A stretch of DNA of 64,000 nucleotides from Stichopus chloronotus (taxonomy: Eukaryota > Echinodermata > Holothuroidea > Aspidochirotida > Stichopodidae): NCBI GenBank assembly GCA_021234535.1, contig CM037842.1, positions 3,313,315 through 3,377,314 on the forward strand, given 5' to 3'. Positions 1 through 10,129 of this stretch are shown in pieces. Below the pieces are notes generated by a model. It saw nothing but the letters and a program-made list of their open reading frames with translations, did not search any database and was not told where the DNA came from. The position numbers were made by a program, and so were the translations under genes. How positions within the stretch are numbered: position 1 is the first letter of the stretch; each line of letters begins with the position of its first letter.

Positions 1-281
1 TGGGATCTGTAGATTCTTTGCTGAGAGTGAAGCACAATTTCAATGATCACAAAGAGGGGGGTGGGAAGAAATATTTCTTTTGAGCTCTTATTGTTCTCAT
101 TATAACAATTTGGAATCTCGATGGACATATAATTTTTGACTAGAGTTTCTGCAACATTGCGAAGGATAAGCTTATACATACCCATATATCATTGGTGAAG
201 CCAAAAACATTCGGAACATTGAAAAAATTCTAAATTCATGGTGGCAGCTCATAATTATTTACCGCACTAAAGGAATTCTGT
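1..281. other. No recognisable feature
   Basis: AT-rich sequence before the start of the segmental duplication. I see no coding exon or recognisable repeat here. Confidence 0.4.
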
Positions 282-511
282 ATACCCATCCTCGAAGGAC
301 TACACTCGCCCATCGGTGGATCATACTCGAGACTGAGGACCAAAGCGCCCTGATACCATCGGGGGACTAGAATCAGGTGAGGACATTACTTGAATTATGT
401 TACCAGGCGTTCCGGCTGGTAGAATTGTGTGTTGGGGGAACTGGTTTTTTTCTTTATGCCCATGTGTCCCCTGTCTAGTTTTATTCACGTAACCTGTGTA
501 AAAAGATTAAA

Positions 512-1112
512 GGAGAAGGCAAGTCAGGACTTTTGACAATGTTAAATGAGAGACTAACATATGGGGAACACCATTACCAAATTTCAGTTAAATACGTTGC
601 TTACTTTCCAAGATATTGCAATTTGAATATTCATAAAAAATTATCAGGAAGCTGCCATTTTGAAATTGTGGTGACATCACCAGACCACATGTAGTTGAAA
701 AGCTTTTTTTTTTTCTTTATACTTCATTGTCAACAAATTTTAACAGTCATGCATAGATTCAAGTCATAGTATTAATGATTTGATTATTGCATGATACACC
801 TCAGTAATTCAACACAATATGTGTACAAGTGTGTTTCGGCTTGATTTAAATAATAGGTAAAGAATATAAAGAAATGCATTAAAATTTTTGCTATCAGTGG
901 TTATGTGACATCATTATTCGACTTACTCAAGTTGTTTTACATTCAACTTAGGCAAAAATGGCAGCACCCTTCTCTGAATTTCAAAAGTGTGTAACTTGGA
1001 CAGGAAACAATATCTCTGAATGAAACTTTGGGAAGATGTTTGTCAAACACTTCTGCTTCATGTTGATGAATACATTCCCAGGGTTTCCTTCTCCTTTAAT
1101 TACTCCCTGTAA
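512..1112. repeat. Interspersed repeat, member 1
   Basis: About 600 bp closely resembling 5,810-6,365 in the same orientation. Shared strings include 'gagactaacatatgg' versus 'aagactaacatatgg', 'aacaccattaccaaattt', and 'aactttgggaagatgtttgt' near the far end. No coding potential recognised. One member lies downstream of the Ig-NACHT pseudogene and the other inside one of its introns, so this is probably a transposable-element family rather than part of the gene. Confidence 0.7.
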
Positions 1113-1419
1113 TTTTTTTTCCCAGTAAGTTTGCTTATTTCTCAAGTATATTCATACCACTCTAGTGATACTTTCGATTTGTGTTCCTTTAGTGACATCA
1201 TTCATGGCGTTTTCGTGATTAAATTGGTCCCCACGATAACATTATTGACAGATTCTCTGCAAACAGGAATTCGTTGCGTTTTTTTTTTTGCTCAAAATAA
1301 TTTAATAAGCGGCTATTTTCTGCGTATGCAAGTGAGCGTCATATGCAATAAAGCCTATGACAATGTTTCGTTTACAAACAATATCGTGACACACATTTCG
1401 TTGCTGTTAATACTTCTGT

Positions 1420-1806
1420 CTAAACGGGGAACTTACTTTTCATCTTTTCATTCTTCATAGCCAGCGCCACCTTATTTAAACCTTTTCCAGTCAATGTCTT
1501 TAGTACTTCACATGCCACGAACCTGTTTTCATAAAATTTGAAATCACCATACACATGTATGCATTGCATTACAAATTTTACCATTTGAGTAAGTTCACCT
1601 TTCCTCAACGTTCAAAATTTACAAAACTCACCACAAAACCGCCGGAAATTTCGGCTCGGGAATGGGTAGGTTGTTGAGGATGGACAAACTGTGTTTCATT
1701 GATTTTCAGTTCAAAAAATACCAGAAACCCTAATGACGGCAGAGTTCACTTTTTTCAAGAAATCGATGACACAGGCTTCTCTGAAAGTCATCCGAGAGAT
1801 ATTTAT
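1420..1806 (-). pseudogene. C-terminal exons of copy A
   Basis: Exon 1632-1806 matches the leucine-rich exon of copy B (39345-39520) but has an extra A in 'cttgaaaaaagtga' and lacks two bases in 'gtttgtccatcc', so the frame is lost twice. Exon 1420-1522 (FVACEV...ALAMKNEKMK) is the same length as its partner and ends at the same stop after KSKFPV. Conservation of that stop in both copies suggests it is the true C-terminus, although a 'gtaagt' donor-like string precedes it. Confidence 0.65.
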
Positions 1807-2168
1807 CTATTTAGCGAAATAAAGCTTCATTCATACCCACATTAAAGACTTTAAAGTAATTTAAAGATGCTTTGCTTTGACAAAAAAACAGTAAAAGTTC
1901 AATGTTTCAAAATTCAAATTTAATTTCATTTAGCTCATCACAGTGATTCCCTTAAACGCATCCGAACTCCGTATTCAATACCCTTCCCCTTCCACATATA
2001 ATATCTCAACATCATACAATGTGACTATAAGGTCTAGATGACGCTCTGTTGACTTATCGTAATAAGCAAATGTTCATTAATACTTCCTGACAACAAAGTA
2101 ATACGTTAATCTACGTACATTATAGGCATACTCATTGATGTAGTACAGAAATATTTCACTGAGTTTAC

Positions 2169-4175
2169 CTGATATTCGTTGCATTCTTTGCAAAAGTCAG
2201 AAACAGCAACTGAGTGGTGCTTCCTCTCTAGATAATTGATGTTAAAATTCATACTTACTCCAAGTTTCTTGACTTTCTTTTGTAAGTCAACCAGCATCGA
2301 TCTTTCTTTTCATGATCACCAACTTCATAAATACAGTCACTCAAATTATTCCACATTCTCCTTTCATCAACAAGTGCCTTGTAGACTCTATCTCTGGATT
2401 ATTCATACCAAACATAAACTGGAGGATCCTCACTGTCACTTCACCACCACTACCTTTGATAAACTCATCTAATCACTTCCATTTTGTTTCATTTTCTGAG
2501 ATAAATTGAGCAGCTAGATATACCTTGAAGAATTCATGATAAAACTCAATTCCAGAATGTGAAGAGAATGCCAGTTCTTCTAGTTGTTTAGCTCTACTTC
2601 CAGCACCTTTTGAATACTTCAATAATCCAATTTCAAGAGCAAGTTGAATATCTTTCTGACCAAGTTCAGAGTCCCAAAATTCTCACTTATCCAATGTTAC
2701 CCTCAGTTTGTTTTTGAAAGCTATTTCCCCAAGTTTACTTTCAAGAGTTTTAATATCAAGTTTAATTGAATCTTTGTGAACTTTTTGAACATATCTTGAT
2801 TCCAAACATGTCATTACTAATCTTATCACTGTTGTTAGTTTGTTAATGTTCATTTCTTTATATCTTCCTGTTGGATCTAGTATCCTACATGTTATTATAT
2901 GGATTATCATTATCTGTAGAAGAGGCCTATTAGAGAAGATCTTAATGATGCCGTTAACCTCGATGAAATGAATTACATTATCTACGAGTAACTGTAGTGG
3001 ACCGGAAACTTTAGGATCTTTCTTGTCAATCTCTGAATATCCGTGGCTTATTGTGTCTTATTTTCTTTCTCAGTAGATATTTCATCTTTCTTTCTCTTAC
3101 TCTCATTTGATTCACCATTAAGCTTGTTTGAATCTTGTTCATCATCTTCCAATAGCTGTGTACAAACTGTTGGTTCACTCATATCTTTTGTGCTTTCCTT
3201 CTCAAAATGTGTTTCAATTACGTTCTTTTCTATATCATTAACATTGTAGTTATCTGAATCACTTTGTGTTGCATTAGTATCTTTCGTTGATTTTGTCTTC
3301 AGGTCAGCTTTGAGTTTTTCAATTCCGTCTGTTGTTTTCGATAGTTGATCATCAGCTTCATAGCTTGTTGCATTATCAGAAGAGTTTTCGTCGTATGCTT
3401 TAACGAACAAATCCATTTCTGGTAATTTTTTTCTGCTGAAAGTAGTATCTACACGTTTTATGGATATAGTCAATGATCTGTTGTCGGCTAAATGCTAACA
3501 TGTTAACCTTTGAATATGGTAATGAAAACTCACACTTCGTATTATCAACCTCTCGCGAAGTCACACAAACTCGTAATTGTTTATATATGTTCATGTCAAT
3601 ATGGTTATCAATCAAATTGCCAATCGTCAACTCCAAAGTGTTTTCGTCAGACAGTTCTGAAGTGGATTTAGTTTGGAGAGACATTGATAGCTCATCAAGT
3701 CCATCAAGAAGAATATGGCACTCATTTGTTTGGAATATTCTGTCAATGTCGCTGCATGTCAGATTGTTTCCTGTTGGTAACATACGATAAACAACGTTGG
3801 AAAGTAACATTTTTCTGGTCACTGCCTTCAGGTGAAGATATATCAGTACAAAATGGCCTTTTTTTACCTTATCCTTATCCTTTTCATTTGCTGTCGTTAG
3901 ATGTGAAACCCATGTTTTCACCAAATGCTGAGTAAATGTTGTCTTCCCGTATCCAAGATCTGCCGTAATCAAGACTCGTTTACTATCGAAATTAAAGTCT
4001 GGATTATGAAGATATTCGCTGGTACGTTGCTTAACCTTCGTTTTAGTGGTGATTGTGAACTGACATGCTGTATAAAGCGCATCTATTGGTATTGGTTCTC
4101 CCCAAGGTAATGGTTTAATAAAGCAAAACTGCTCATAATGCTTGATAAGAGCCTTAATGAGTTCCCTTTTCGCGT
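2169..4175 (-). pseudogene. NACHT exon of copy A, broken
   Basis: Reads as a NACHT ATPase module: P-loop ADLGYGKTT, then Walker B ILLDGLDEL, TSRE, and a stretch resembling FYHEFFK(E)YLAAQ. It begins after an acceptor '...taacag' and ends at a 'gtaaac' donor. Compared with copy B there is one frameshift at the A-run near 3,430 and three stops, one of which replaces a Trp codon (KWK-stop) at 2473-2475. Protein similarity to the intact copy is high throughout. Confidence 0.85.
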
Positions 4176-4910
4176 CTGTTAAGATAAATCAAATGTTATT
4201 TGATTGGACCAATATGGCAAAAAATGCTACACAAAGAAAAAGTATTTATGACTAAAAATGTAAAACAAAATACAAAATGTTGAATAATCCTATGTCAAGA
4301 TCTAAAAAAAAATATTGTAATTTTCAAAAAATGTTGAAATATTGAAATATTCATTAATGAGTTTCAGTAAAACACTGACAAAATGACGTAACTTTAAATA
4401 CACGTTTAACGAGTCAGTGCCAAAACATATCATAACTATCACTGTTCTAACCCACAAAAAAGTTAAATGATCTCAAATTCGATTCGATTGATCTATATAA
4501 GATAGTCAAGTAGAATTTCGGCCCTTAAAAAATGATTAGTTGAAAATGAAAAGGCAGCTTAGTTAATAACGCATATTTATAGACGGTCTGTAGGTGACAG
4601 TGTCAATAAGTTATAGTTCGATCAAGAACGGCATCGTAATTACGAAAGATGGTGTAAATGTTATAGTTGGCGGTATATTTCATTGATTAAATGATTTGCT
4701 TAAAAGCATTAGACAATAATCAGCACTTATTTATATACCCAAAGAGTGAATTAATTTGAAATGTATCCCTGTATGTCATACTCAGATTCACGCTTTAGAT
4801 TAATACTTTGCATGAATATAATAAGATGTTACTTTCTTGGTATATGAGTAGATATAATATATCTTACTTTTTTTTCGCTATCTTATATTTCCTTTAAGAA
4901 ATATTAGTAC

Positions 4911-5134
4911 CTTTTACGGGTTGTCGTGGGGTTTGTGGGTTTGATTGATTGGTTGGTTCCAATTCCTGAAAAAGAGCCAAAATCAAAATACAGTATATAA
5001 TACGAAGTACTATGTTTTCGTCTATTCTATGGACTTATTTATCACATGACGATGTTCATGAACGAAACCACTTGAAGTGTAAATCTTACCCTGTATTCTT
5101 TTTGTTTTGTCCGTCCTCGTAACACCACAGGAAC
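4911..5134 (-). pseudogene. Juxtamembrane exons of copy A
   Basis: Two small exons, 5090-5134 and 4911-4965, correspond to 42713-42756 and 42509-42572 in copy B. The second still encodes a proline/glutamine-rich stretch (ELEPTNQSNPQTPRQPVK). The first is one base longer than its partner, which breaks the joining frame if the same splice sites are used. Confidence 0.55.
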
Positions 5135-5809
5135 CTAGATGAAATGGATCGAACGAATCAGAAAATATTTTGAAACCCTCATGAAACTTAAAGAAAGGTT
5201 TGTACCTGATAAATCGCATGCTCTTTGTTCATTTCCCATACACTGTACATTGTCCAAATTAATGCATGGACCTGGTTAATACCGATGAATAACGTTTATT
5301 GACTTAAATGGGAACTGATACATATGATTTACTTCTTTGACATGATATGGTGTCTTGTTCTTTCATAGTTTTCACAGTTATCATTCTAATTAATATGAAG
5401 ATGAAGTGTTCACAAAGGTTTAACATGAAAGGACATAGGACAGCACGAAATGTGAAATGAAATACCTTGATTTCAGAACATGACTTATCCGGAAAAAAAT
5501 TGAGAGGTCGTGTTAGAGTTAATCAAAACCTTCATGGGGAATTAGTGTTAAGATGTCAACTAAAAATTTGCCATTTCCTTTCTCTTTTGTACTTTAATCG
5601 GAGACAGTGGTTGGATTATTTCAAACAGTAATATAAGTGATGGGGCATGACATAGGCACAAAGAGTGTCATTGTAGGCTGTATACTGAGTCGGTACAAAA
5701 CTTCACTTGCATAGTGGTAACTCTTCGGAACTCACAATACATTTTTAGATCTTTCAAGCCTATTCTCGCAATAAAATCATGCCGTTTTACTCTTATAGGG
5801 TAAGGAAAG

Positions 5810-6365
5810 TCAGGACGTTTAACAATGTTAGATGAAAGACTAACATATGGTAAACACCATTACCAAATTTCTTTTAAATATGTTGCATACCTTCCAAGAT
5901 ATTCCAACTTGAATGGTCATAACAAATAAACAGGAATTCAGCTGCCTAACCCTAACCTGACCACATGTGATTGAAAACCTTTTGTTCTCTTCATAGTCAT
6001 TGTCAATGCGTAATAACAGATATGCCCCAGATGTGACTCAAATCAGAGTTATAAATGATTTGATTATTCCATAATACACGTCAGTAATTCGACATAAAAT
6101 GTGTACAAGTATGTGCGGTTTTATGGACATAAAAACAAGTAAAAAGGTAAAAGAGGTAAAAACAAAGAAATACATTAATATTCCTGCTTTCAGTAGTCAT
6201 GTTACATAAAAATTCGACTTACTCAAGTGGGTTTACATTCAACTTCTGTAACTTCGATAGAAAAAAAATGTTTGAATGTCGGAATGAAACTTTGGGAAGA
6301 TGTTTGTCAAACACCTCAGCTTCATTTTCATAATTATATTCCCAGGGTGTCCTTCTCTTTAATAT
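5810..6365. repeat. Interspersed repeat, member 2
   Basis: Direct copy of the 512-1,112 repeat, inserted in an intron of the Ig-NACHT pseudogene and absent from the corresponding intron of copy B as far as I can see. No open reading frame of interest. Confidence 0.65.
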
Positions 6366-6988
6366 TCAATATTTTTTTACTACAACCATCTGGAACTTAT
6401 ATATATTCATTTACCCAAAACGTCCTCATTATGTCAGCTCTACATTCCAAACACGGGTGAATATCATTGTGTAACAAACTGATCACTAGAAAGAATTTTA
6501 CAAAGTTATATTGTACTTTTTGTATTTCTGTAACTTCTTCACGTTGCGTTTACATTATATATACATCCATATACGATTTTTATTCCCACTAAGTTTGTTG
6601 CTGTTCCTAAATGTATGTTTTTGGGGATTGATCTATTTTATTCTTGTGTTAAACGAGAACCTTTAAAATATTCCACTGAATAGACAACTCAAGAAGAATT
6701 TGTCCCTTTAAAGTTAAAAACTAGTCACACAATTATGAAAGTAACATAAACGCAAAGGATTCATGAAAGCAAAACATGGAAACCAAGATCTTTGCTGAAA
6801 GAAGATCCAAACATTTCCTTGTACTTACTAACTTAAGTAAATTGTTTTAGATGAATAGTTGAATTTATAAAGGATTTTACATTATATGACCAATCCCTAT
6901 AGCTGAATTATGAATACTGTATATGGTTGAGTTCCACTTACAGTTAGTTGTACATATCATCATGATCTTTGTACACAACAAATGTTAC

Positions 6989-7125
6989 CTTTCTTCCACA
7001 GAATGAAGCAAACAACGAGAAGTAAAATAACAAGGGCTACTATCGCTGAAATGATAAATGGCACAACACTTGTTGCTCCTATACTTAGGGGATTGTTTTC
7101 CCTGGACCGACGTCTCTACAGGTTT
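6989..7125 (-). pseudogene. Transmembrane exon of copy A, frameshifted
   Basis: The helix VVPFIISAIVALVILLLVV is readable, followed by CFILWKKGN. The exon opens as ETC-RDVGPGK in a different frame, because one base is missing in the proline-rich stalk relative to copy B. The downstream helix therefore cannot be translated in phase with the ectodomain. Confidence 0.75.
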
Positions 7126-7636
7126 CTGAAAAAAGTAAGAAATGAAAAGCGACATCATTAGCCTTATCAATTGCTCATTTGTTTAAGTTGGATGTGGTGG
7201 TAGCATCTTACCACCAAAACTACAATGCTCTCTCACTGAAAAGAACATGTCCTTAAGGTATTAATTGAATCATGCGTTACCACAAAATCTGCAAAAACGT
7301 TAGTTCCTGTGCCTGTGTAGACAGCCTATTCAAGATAAGTTTGAGACCGCAAGACTGAATGAAAGAGGCTAAGAACGAAAAGACCAACACAATATATCGG
7401 TATATTGTAGCAAAGGTTGATAGGCCTAACGCAGACCAATATATAAATAATGTGATGAATATATTATTAAAATTCCATAAACTGGCCGAAACACAAAATC
7501 TCTACTTCGACGTTTAATGAAAACAGCAGGTATTATGTCAGAGAATAATATTGCAATGTAATGGCTCCCAGTATATGCACTCATGTGTCATACGAATTAG
7601 TGTACAAAGCTGTCAATGGTATGGAGATTAGGCTAC

Positions 7637-7968
7637 CTGAATAAATTCGAACATTCCTTTTGCGGTTGTCGAGAATGGATTCATATGGATGTTCCGACAC
7701 AGAAGCGTTGCATTACATTGATGCAGTTCTTCCACAACCGTCTGCAGTGTAAGCAATTACAATTGTGGTGTGATGAGTGTCAGATTCTTCAACTGTTTCT
7801 TGTTTGTTGTAAATAAAGCTAATTCCGGACTGATTGGTAACGACCCAAGTTAGGTCAATGCGTGGCCTGGCCCCAACTCAGTTTTCCAGAATTGGTAACA
7901 TTCAGATAACAATCATCGCAGGTTGGGTCACATGAGTCAATAAGTAAGCACGGGTCATCAGGTCGGCC
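7637..7968 (-). pseudogene. Ig2 exon of copy A, broken
   Basis: Alignable with Ig2 of copy B (44949-45299): DSC...TCDDC.LNVT, then IDLTWVVTNQSGISF, then DGCGRTASM-stop-CNAS. An about 11-nt deletion after LS removes the first Ig cysteine and shifts frame, and an in-frame TAA sits two codons after the DGCGRTA stretch. The exon is 332 nt against 351 in the intact copy. Confidence 0.75.
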
Positions 7969-8598
7969 TTTTTTGGCGAAAAAAGTCAAAATAAAACAAT
8001 TCTGACACTTGTGCTACAATCGTAATAAAATCAGAAGTTGTAAATGATAATATATGATAATAGCACATTCAAATCTCAGTGACTATGAAATAAATAACCA
8101 CTTCTGGAAATGCTTTTCATAAATCTGGATACACAGAATGCAGTTATGCAATTTATCTGAGGGTCTTTGATCGCAATGTACAATCCTTCTGCTTACATTT
8201 GACGAACAAATCTTGCATAATTTGCTTTGAAAATCTAAATAATTTCTCAAAGGCTTACACTTACATCATATAATTATTCAATGAATCAATTGCTGAAAAC
8301 TTTGTCTTTATTCTATTATTTTATCGGCGGAAGTCGGAGCAAGAGAACAATGTGATATGCCAATGTTGTAATTACAGATGAATGTTGAATCAACTAAACA
8401 CATCACAGCAAGGAATGGGTACAATATCAATCTAAACCTAACAAAGCAAAGTACATTTTCTTTCAAACTACTCAAGTGACGATTATCGCATGTGAGAACC
8501 ATGTAAAAATACAATAACGTACATTTCACACCGTTTTCATGTCGACTATAATTCCAAGCAGAAAAGACTTAAAGATGTTACTTATTGAAAAGACTTAC

Positions 8599-8913
8599 TG
8601 TAGACCCTCAGTTCTGTGGTAACTGTTTCATAGTCAAATTCACTCGAGTAAATTCTCACTGTGTAGTCCCCTTTATCATTTAGATTTGTGTCGATTATCT
8701 TCAACATAAGGTCGTCGGTTAAGCCATACTTGTCTTCATAGTTTTCGCCCCATTCTATCTTTCCCGCTTCGTATGACACAACAGGATACGTACTTGTATC
8801 GCTACCCTTAAACCAATACACATATAGCTTGGAATCACTGACATTACATTCAATTAATGATATCTGACCCAGCTCCCCGAAATATACTTTTTCACACTTG
8901 ATATGATTTGCGC
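8599..8913 (-). pseudogene. Ig1 exon of copy A, still open
   Basis: A 315-nt phase 1-1 exon, exactly the length of Ig1 in copy B. It encodes IKCEKVYFGELGQISLIEC, VYWFKGSDTST and GDYTVRIYSS...VTTELRVYS. This is a V/I-set-like fold with Trp in strand C, but the strand-F Cys (expected in Y-x-C) is Val. The acceptor is '...ctcaacag' and the donor 'gtaagt'. Domain intact, gene disabled downstream. Confidence 0.75.
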
Positions 8914-9738
8914 CTGTTGAGTGAAAGACACAAAATACAAGTTAACATCAAAACTCAGGCAATGTTCATATGAAGTGGTTTAGTACTGTAAAATGTTACT
9001 CATAATTAAGGAACAAAGAAGAGTGACATCTCCGAAGCAAACTGTTGGATGAAGATTCCTTCATCAACTAGGACGTCTTACATGACCCATATTACCAAGT
9101 TGTGAATATTGTCTCCATAAGCAAAAAGTGGCTTGTGACACATTGTTGAAATATAAACTGAATTTGATTGCAGATATTGTTAATGGAAAGAGAGGCATGC
9201 TTTTGTGACCCACTACCATTGTCTCATTAAGTATTGCGACGAACTATGTGTCCATTCGATAATGATACCGTTTGATCATACTGTTTGCAACTTTACGTGA
9301 CCAAGTTACTACGCAAGTGATGATACGAAGCACAAGCACAGCAACGCACAGCAATATAAGCAAACTTTGGCAATAGGAAAATCTAAATTTATGATGACAA
9401 CCATATTATCCCCGGCGTGATGAAAATGGTTGCACAAAAATGTAAAGGAAGAGAAACTCCCACTGGAGAATCAGCATGTTCCTTTAAAAACAATTGTATT
9501 ATTTACTGACACATATTTCAATAATCTTTCGAGTATACTGCATTCTCGCAACACTGATTAAAATACCTGAATGACGAATGACCATAGACTAGTCAGCTCT
9601 GCAATCTCTGTATAGCTGCCTGATATGCCTTACCATACAATAACGAATGAGCTCTCCTTATTTTCGCTAGAAACAAATTAATGACAGAATTTCGTAATAA
9701 ATATGAGAATTAAAACCGAACAAAGGGAGTAGACATAC

Positions 9739-9805
9739 CTACGAGGAAACTCTTTATTACCGTTAAAGTAAATATTGCAACAGTCGCACTCTTTGATAGA
9801 TCCAT
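9739..9805 (-). pseudogene. Signal-peptide exon of copy A
   Basis: Encodes MDLSKSATVAIFTLTVIKSF, a short basic/polar start followed by a hydrophobic core, ending phase 1 at 'gtatgt'. Directly upstream is an acceptor 'ttttgtttcag' one base before the ATG, so a 5' UTR intron is likely. Confidence 0.65.
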
Positions 9806-10129
9806 CCTGAAACAAAATAAAAATGTAAAAACTGTGAAATGAACTGTGAAATAAAAGTGTGAAAACTTTCCACTTAATAAAAGTGATTGCAGTGTGAGTG
9901 TGTGCAATACGTCACCGGTGTTTCTCTAAACGGTAACGATATGACGGGAACTTGTTTGATGTAGACATGCACAGAAATTATGTTCATTCTTTTAAAATGA
10001 AAGTGACATGTCAACTGTAATCACTAGATCGTGCAGGTAAATTTTGTAAGGTTATTATGCAAACGGTTTGGACTTCGTTACAAGCTATTTTCCATCTCCT
10101 GGCATTATTACGAGGAAATTGTTTCAGGA
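9806..10129. promoter_or_regulatory. Shared head-to-head intergenic region
   Basis: Only about 324 bp separate the start codons of the minus-strand Ig-NACHT pseudogene (9,805) and the plus-strand Ig-pseudokinase gene (10,130). On the plus side a donor 'gtgcag|gtaaat' at 10,036 and an acceptor 'ttgtttcag' at 10,127 suggest a 91-bp 5' UTR intron. On the minus side a similar acceptor abuts the ATG. True transcription starts and promoter elements cannot be placed, and I see no convincing TATA box. The layout suggests a bidirectional promoter. Confidence 0.45.

Larger units (their letters stand above)
282..9805. repeat. Segmental duplication, copy A
   Basis: Order and orientation of similar blocks match copy B at about 38,553-46,270. 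Matching blocks include the stretch containing 'ctgataccatcgggggact' (near 350; partner near 38,612), the poly-T/'ctcaaaataa' block near 1,275 (partner near 38,975), and every coding exon of the Ig-NACHT gene. Introns differ in length and content. Copy A carries the disabled gene and an extra interspersed repeat at 5.8-6.4 kb. Boundaries are approximate because I compared by eye. Confidence 0.8.
1420..9805 (-). pseudogene. Decayed Ig-Ig-TM-NACHT receptor (copy A)
   Basis: Every exon of the intact copy at 39,129-46,270 has a counterpart here in the same order: signal peptide 9739-9805, Ig1 8599-8913, Ig2 7637-7968, TM 6989-7125, juxtamembrane 5090-5134 and 4911-4965, NACHT 2169-4175, LRR-like 1632-1806, terminal 1420-1522. 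Disabling lesions are visible. Ig2 has an about 11-nt deletion that removes its B-strand Cys, plus an in-frame stop just before the F-strand Cys. The TM exon is one nt short (137 versus 138), which shifts the frame ahead of the helix. The first juxtamembrane exon is 45 versus 44 nt. The NACHT exon has a frameshift in an A7 run near 3,430 and stops at 3048-3050, 2683-2685 and 2473-2475. The LRR-like exon has +1 and -2 indels. Signal peptide, Ig1 and the NACHT P-loop region remain readable, so inactivation looks fairly recent, or a shortened secreted Ig1 product might persist. Calling it a pseudogene assumes no assembly errors. Confidence 0.85.

Noticed and set aside
7616..7816. Plus-strand open frame in copy A
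   Set aside because: Lies antisense to the broken Ig2 exon; the minus strand shows the homology.
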